The notes beneath the pieces were generated by a model. The model worked only from the letters and a program-made list of their open reading frames with translations. It was not told where the DNA came from and did no database searches. The position numbers and the translations under genes are program-made. Shown here one piece after another: positions 6,229 to 9,209 of a DNA stretch of 9,209 bases; position 1 is the stretch's first letter, and each line of letters starts with the position of its first letter. The stretch comes from Candidatus Atribacteria bacterium (GTDB lineage: Bacteria; Atribacterota; JS1; SB-45; 34-128), in assembly GCA_003451675.1 (NCBI GenBank), contig DMCY01000080.1, forward strand, positions 1 to 9,209, read 5' to 3'.

Positions 6229-6954
6229 ATGATTGAAAGATTGCAAAAATATTTGGCGGGAGCAGGAATTGCATCCCGAAGAAAGTGTGAAGAACTTATC
6301 CTTCAGGGGCAGGTACAGGTAAATAACTCTGTCGTTACTAAGTTGGGAACTAAGGTTGACCCTCAAAAAGATATTGTTGAAGTAAAGGGTAAATTAGTAA
6401 AATATAAAGAGAAAAAACATTATTCCTATATATTACTAAATAAACCTAAGGGATATTTAACTTCTTTGTTTGATCCTTTTGGCAGACCGGTTGTTTTAGA
6501 TTTATTGAAAGGTGTAAAAGAAAGAGTATACCCGGTTGGTCGTTTAGATTTTAATTCGGAAGGACTATTAATTCTTACTAATGATGGTGAATTAGCCTAT
6601 GCTTTGACTCATCCTTCAAAAGAAGTAGAAAAGATTTACATTGTTAAAGTGAAGGGAATTCCTTCTCCTGAAAAATTAAAAACCTTATCAAAAGGAGTTA
6701 TCTTAGAAAATAATTATAGAATATCACCCTGCAATATTTATTTGTTAAAAATTACCAATGGAAATGCCATATTAAAAATAAAAATAAGAGAAGGAAAGAA
6801 AAGACAGATTAGGAAAATGGGCGAATATATTGGACATTTTGTTCTAAAGCTGAGAAGAACTCAGTTAGGGCCAATTTCTTTAAAAGGTGTGAAACCGGGA
6901 GAATACAGGTATTTAAATAAAGAAGAAATTAAAAGTCTGAAGAAAATAATATAA
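6229..6954 (+). CDS. rluB: 23S rRNA pseudouridine synthase, RsuA/RluB family
   Basis: It converts a uridine in rRNA, most likely in 23S helix 80-93 region near the peptidyl transferase centre, to pseudouridine. The N-terminal S4 RNA-binding domain (about 2-60) has RLQKYLAGAGIASRRKCEEL and GQVQVN; the catalytic domain (about 65-235) has LLNKPKGYLTS and the GRLDFNSEGLLILTNDG motif with catalytic D107. The commonest form of the motif is RLDxxTxGL, with Ser replacing Thr here. KKRQIRKM (about 185-192) and LRRTQLGP follow as in the family. Length 241 aa is typical. RluB versus the close relatives RluE, RluF or RsuA cannot be settled from sequence alone; the scpA-scpB-rluB neighbourhood favours RluB. 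It starts one base after scpB stops, and a weak CGGGA precedes it by about 9 bases. Confidence 0.9.
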   Translation: MIERLQKYLAGAGIASRRKCEELILQGQVQVNNSVVTKLGTKVDPQKDIVEVKGKLVKYKEKKHYSYILLNKPKGYLTSLFDPFGRPVVLDLLKGVKERVYPVGRLDFNSEGLLILTNDGELAYALTHPSKEVEKIYIVKVKGIPSPEKLKTLSKGVILENNYRISPCNIYLLKITNGNAILKIKIREGKKRQIRKMGEYIGHFVLKLRRTQLGPISLKGVKPGEYRYLNKEEIKSLKKII

Positions 6955-6978
6955 TTGTTAGCTAGTTAGCTGGTTAAG
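6955..6978 (+). repeat. 8-bp repeat array, family A
   Basis: Three 8-bp units TTGTTAGC, TAGTTAGC, TGGTTAAG begin at the first base after the rluB stop codon. The last unit has the TTAAG cap followed by purine-rich sequence, as at 3678-3685 and, reversed, at 135-142. Confidence 0.7.
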
Positions 6979-7018
6979 GAATAAATAAAATTCAAGAGTT
7001 AGAATTGAAAAACAGAAA

Positions 7019-7095
7019 TGTCATTGCGACCGCAGGGAGCGCGGCAATCCCGTACCCTTTGAGATTGCTTCGTCGTGTCACTCCTCGCAATGACA
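7019..7095. repeat. 77-bp palindromic interspersed element (MITE/REP-like)
   Basis: TGTCATTGCGA (7019-7029) and TCGCAATGACA (7085-7095) are perfect 11-bp inverted ends. Inside them GCAATC (7044-7049) and GATTGC (7063-7068) form a second inverted pair. The element is much richer in G+C than its surroundings and has no coding capacity. Elements with CATTGCGA ends and GCAATC/GATTGC cores are, as I recall, common as dispersed repeats in many bacteria and environmental genomes. Whether it is moved by a transposase in trans is inference. Confidence 0.7.
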
Positions 7096-7210
7096 AAAAG
7101 GAAAACCCATTCGTAATAAGAGATACACAATACGGAAAAAGTTTTTGAATTTTGAATTATGGTTTTACGTTTTTCGCTTTAAGTTTTTGGCTAAACAAAG
7201 TGTTTGCCAC

Positions 7211-7228
7211 GCTCTGATAAATCAGAGC
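7211..7228. repeat. 18-bp perfect palindrome around AA
   Basis: GCTCTGAT (7211-7218) and ATCAGAGC (7221-7228) are perfect reverse complements separated by AA. It is followed by TCGCATGACAG, echoing the GACA end of the neighbouring 77-bp element. There is no T-run, so it is unlikely to be a simple terminator. It may be a fragment of a second dispersed repeat or an operator-like site. Confidence 0.6.
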
Positions 7229-7322
7229 TCGCATGACAGAAATCTTAATAAACTGATAACCGATAACTAAAAACGGGTTTTCTTCACACAATACGCGATA
7301 CGATAAACTGACGAATAATTTA

Positions 7323-7378
7323 ATCGGTAAATCGGTGAATTGGCCAATCGGTAAATTGGAGAATTGATGAATTTATGA
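7323..7378 (+). repeat. 8-bp repeat array, family B, reaching the cmk start
   Basis: Seven contiguous 8-bp units: ATCGGTAA, ATCGGTGA, ATTGGCCA, ATCGGTAA, ATTGGAGA, ATTGATGA, ATTTATGA. The last includes the cmk start codon ATG 7375-7377. The GGAG in the fifth unit (7358-7361) is the only ribosome-site-like sequence near cmk, 13 bases from the ATG. Confidence 0.75.
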
Positions 7379-8061
7379 AAAAAAATGGTTTGATAATCGC
7401 AATAGATGGACCGGCCGCTGTGGGTAAGAGCACTATTGGTAAATTGATTGCCCGGGAATTAGGCCTTTTATATATTGATACAGGAGCAATTTACCGGGCA
7501 ATAACCTGGAAGGTTTTAAAAAATAATATTAATATAAACGATGAAGAAATGATTTCCAATCTGGTTTCAGATACTTGTATAACTATAGAGAGAGCGAACA
7601 ACAAGAGCCTAAATAATTATTATCACATCTTTGTTGACGGAGAAGATGTAACTGAGGAAATACGCAATCCCAGGATTGACCAAAATGTTTCTCAGATAGC
7701 CAGGCTGCCTAAAATTAGAAAACAATTAATTTATCTGCAGAAAGAATTAGCTGAAAAAGGGAATATTGTAATGGAAGGTAGAGATATAGGTTCGGTAATT
7801 TTACCTCAGGCAGATATAAAATTCTATTTTACTGCTTCCGAGGAGGAGAGAATTAAAAGAAGGTATAAAGAACTAATAAACAAAGGTTATAGTGTAGATT
7901 ATGAAGAAGTTAAAAAACAGATAATGCAGAGGGATGAAATTGACAGAAAGAGAAAATATGCCCCTTTGATCAAGGCAAGAGATGCTATTCTTATAGATTC
8001 TACAGAAAAAAGCATTGAGGAAATTAAAGATAAAATTTTAAAGATAATAAAAAAAAATTAG
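7375..8061 (+). CDS. cmk: Cytidylate kinase
   Basis: It phosphorylates CMP and dCMP with ATP to give CDP and dCDP, recycling pyrimidine nucleotides for RNA, DNA and lipid synthesis. The N-terminal P-loop is GPAAVGKST (12-20) in the family context IAIDGPAAVGKST, followed by YIDTGAIYRA (substrate site). The NMP-binding insert typical of CMP kinases is present (about 60-110), then MEGRDIGSVILPQADIKFY (about 133-151) and the lid arginines in RIKRRYKEL (about 158-166). The length of 228 aa is standard. The start ATG lies within the end of an 8-bp repeat array and its nearest GGAG is 13 bases away, longer than ideal; no better in-frame start exists. ispH follows immediately, suggesting one transcript. 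Confidence 0.95.
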   Translation: MKKNGLIIAIDGPAAVGKSTIGKLIARELGLLYIDTGAIYRAITWKVLKNNININDEEMISNLVSDTCITIERANNKSLNNYYHIFVDGEDVTEEIRNPRIDQNVSQIARLPKIRKQLIYLQKELAEKGNIVMEGRDIGSVILPQADIKFYFTASEEERIKRRYKELINKGYSVDYEEVKKQIMQRDEIDRKRKYAPLIKARDAILIDSTEKSIEEIKDKILKIIKKN

Positions 8062-8068
8062 AGAATGC

Positions 8069-8073
8069 AGGGA
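8069..8073 (+). promoter_or_regulatory. Ribosome binding site choosing TTG start of ispH
   Basis: AGGGA lies 9 bases before TTG 8083-8085 and downstream of the ATG at 8065, so it can serve only the TTG. The ATG at 8065 is preceded by an A-run and a weak AGAGA. Confidence 0.45.
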
Positions 8074-8082
8074 AAAAACAAA

Positions 8083-8925
8083 TTGAAAATAATATTATCT
8101 AAAAAGATAGGATTTTGTTTTGGAGTCAAAAAATCTGTAAACTTGGCCAAAAATGCCTTAAAAGCGAGAAAAGATAACCTTTATATGCTGGGTTCAATAA
8201 TAAATAATCCTCAAGTTATAGAATATTTTACAAAAAAGGGAGTAAAGATAGCAGGTAATTTAGATGAAGTTCCTGAAGAAAGCACGGTTATAACCAGGGC
8301 GCACGGTATTTCTCCCAAAATGCTTAAAAAGGCCTACCAAAAAAAATTATCGGTAGTTGACACTACCTGTCCATATGTTAGAAAAGTCCAAAAGATAGCG
8401 CACTATTTATACAAAAAGGACTATTTTATAGTTATCTATGGAGACAAAAAACATCCCGAAGTACTAAGTTTATTGGATACGGTTCAAAACAATGCTTTAG
8501 TGGTAAATTCAATTCCCGATACAGAGAAAATAACCAAAAAGAAAAAAATTGGTTTTATATCTCAAACTACCAAAAATATTTATGATTTTTATAAATTATC
8601 ATCTGCCCTATTAAACAAAGCTGAGGAATTAAGGATATTTAATACTATATGTAAATCTACCACGGAAAGACAAAAAAGCGCACTTGAGTTGGCAAAAGAA
8701 GTAGATGTGATGCTGGTAATCGGAGGGAAGGAAAGCGCTAATACAACTCGATTAGCCGAAATAGGTAAGAATCAGGGAGTAAAGACTTATCATATTGAAA
8801 CAAAAAACCAAATAAAATATAAATGGTTCCATCCTGAAGATATAGTTGGAATTACCAGCGGTGCCTCTACTCCTGATTGGGTAACTAATGAAGTTATCGA
8901 TAAACTTAAAGAATGGTACGGTTAA
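8083..8925 (+). CDS. ispH: 4-hydroxy-3-methylbut-2-enyl diphosphate reductase
   Basis: IspH (LytB) catalyses the last step of the MEP pathway, reducing HMBPP to IPP and DMAPP with a 4Fe-4S cluster. From TTG 8083 the protein is 280 aa, and C12 (GFCFGV), H74 (RAHGIS), C96 (DTTCPYV), H124 and E126 (HPE) fall on the E. coli residue numbers; the third cluster cysteine is C190 (NTICKST, C197 in E. coli). This, and AGGGA 9 bases upstream, favour TTG over the ATG at 8065, which would add six residues. QTT (161-163), ESAN (217-220) and SGASTPD (259-265) complete the active site. The odd point is N41 where the family has the diphosphate-binding His (IHNPQ becomes INNPQ; codon AAT at 8203-8205). The gene follows cmk by 3 to 21 bases, and its stop shares bases with rpmB on the other strand. 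Confidence 0.93.
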   Translation: MKIILSKKIGFCFGVKKSVNLAKNALKARKDNLYMLGSIINNPQVIEYFTKKGVKIAGNLDEVPEESTVITRAHGISPKMLKKAYQKKLSVVDTTCPYVRKVQKIAHYLYKKDYFIVIYGDKKHPEVLSLLDTVQNNALVVNSIPDTEKITKKKKIGFISQTTKNIYDFYKLSSALLNKAEELRIFNTICKSTTERQKSALELAKEVDVMLVIGGKESANTTRLAEIGKNQGVKTYHIETKNQIKYKWFHPEDIVGITSGASTPDWVTNEVIDKLKEWYG

Positions 8926-9110
8926 GAACTTTTATTTACTTTGCCGGCTTTTAAGCATTTTGTGCAGACATTAATTCTTTTTACGGTATTATCAACATTT
9001 ACTTTTATTTTTTGAATATTGGGATGCCATGTTCTTTTAGTAACTTTGTGTGAATGGCTTATTTTATTTCCAAATTGTGGACCTTTACCACAAATATCAC
9101 ATTTTGCCAT
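8922..9110 (-). CDS. rpmB: Large ribosomal subunit protein bL28
   Basis: A 62-residue basic ribosomal protein of the 50S subunit. MAKCDICGKGPQFGN, SHSHKVTKRTWHPN (18-31) and VCTKCLKAGKV are the L28 signatures. Two CxxC pairs, C4/C7 and C49/C52, form the zinc-binding version of L28 rather than the cysteine-free paralogue. It has a perfect AGGAGG ribosome site 9 bases before its ATG. It runs toward ispH and the two stop codons share TTAA (8922-8925). Its own promoter appears to lie at 9156-9185, so it is expressed as a single gene. Confidence 0.95.
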   Translation of the reverse strand: MAKCDICGKGPQFGNKISHSHKVTKRTWHPNIQKIKVNVDNTVKRINVCTKCLKAGKVNKSS

Positions 9111-9119
9111 TATATATTT

Positions 9120-9125
9120 CCTCCT
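9120..9125 (-). promoter_or_regulatory. Ribosome binding site of rpmB
   Basis: On the minus strand AGGAGG, a perfect Shine-Dalgarno match, lies 9 bases before the ATG at 9110-9108. It is the strongest ribosome site in the window, consistent with a highly expressed ribosomal protein. Confidence 0.85.
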
Positions 9126-9155
9126 GTAAAATGTAAAAAATGTTTAACAGTAGAC

Positions 9156-9185
9156 ATTTTATCATATTATATAAAGTCTTGGCAA
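9156..9185 (-). promoter_or_regulatory. Putative sigma-70-type promoter of rpmB
   Basis: On the minus strand TTGCCA (9185-9180) and TAAAAT (9161-9156) are separated by 18 bases, each a 5-of-6 or 4-of-6 match to the consensus boxes. This would start the transcript near 9149, leaving a leader of about 39 bases that contains AGGAGG. A TATAAT (9171-9166) overlaps the spacer but has no matching -35 element. Confidence 0.5.
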
Positions 9186-9209
9186 GTAATAATTTAAAAT
9201 TGTCATTTA

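Larger units (their letters stand above)
6955..7374. other. Gene-free gap between rluB and cmk
   Basis: About 420 bases without a credible gene. In order it holds a family A 8-bp array directly after the rluB stop (6955-6978), a 77-bp palindromic element ending in TGTCATTGCGA and its complement (7019-7095), A+T-rich filler with TTTTGAAT repeats (7143-7158), an 18-bp palindrome (7211-7228), AACTGATAACCGATAACTA-type words (7251-7270), and a family B 8-bp array running to the cmk start (7323-7378). No promoter with two good boxes and no T-run terminator were found. The gap interrupts a chromosomal order that is usually compact. Confidence 0.65.

Noticed and set aside
7019..7095. Intrinsic terminator after rluB
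   Set aside because: The palindrome is large with a long interior and is followed by AAAAAGG, not a T-run, on the plus strand.
7323..7378. CRISPR array
   Set aside because: Units are 8 bp, directly adjacent and degenerate, with no spacers and no cas genes nearby.

Overview
The window is a stretch of bacterial chromosome, clearly A+T-rich and densely coded, carrying nine recognisable housekeeping genes. Eight lie on the plus strand and the last, rpmB, converges on them from the right edge. No phage, transposase, CRISPR or defence genes are visible. The trpS-scpA-scpB-rluB-cmk-ispH order, the MEP isoprenoid pathway and a TrpRS with a Thermotoga-type four-cysteine motif suggest an anaerobic bacterium of a Firmicutes-like or candidate-phylum lineage (Atribacterota would fit). 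The phylum is inference from gene content and style, not shown by the sequence.

Layout. 1-333: gene-free leader with palindromes, small repeats and a TATAAT box. 334-2973: very long tRNA nucleotidyltransferase (DHH-DHHA1-CBS-CBS-nucleotidyltransferase). 2978-3625: membrane site-2-type metalloprotease. 3626-3959: repeat-filled gap. 3960-6954: tight cluster trpS-scpA-scpB-rluB with overlapping or nearly touching ends. 6955-7374: second, larger repeat-filled gap containing a mobile-looking palindrome. 7375-8925: cmk-ispH. 8922-9110: rpmB on the minus strand, sharing its stop-codon bases with ispH.

Functions. The genes serve tRNA maturation and charging (tRNA nucleotidyltransferase, TrpS), chromosome condensation (ScpA and ScpB, the kleisin and its partner in the SMC complex), ribosome making (RluB, L28), nucleotide supply (Cmk) and isoprenoid precursor synthesis (IspH). 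There is no single pathway; this is a conserved growth-related neighbourhood.

The points most worth a second look are: (1) scpB is intact but has no ATG/GTG/TTG start near its N-terminus and probably starts at ATT or ATA; (2) TrpS carries a C-x20-C-x6-C-x2-C motif that predicts a 4Fe-4S cluster; (3) IspH has Asn where the diphosphate-binding His41 is expected; (4) the gene-free gaps hold two families of 8-bp-period degenerate repeats in a fixed order, one of which runs into the cmk start codon; (5) at least two genes appear to start at TTG. I see no convincing wholly new multi-gene system.
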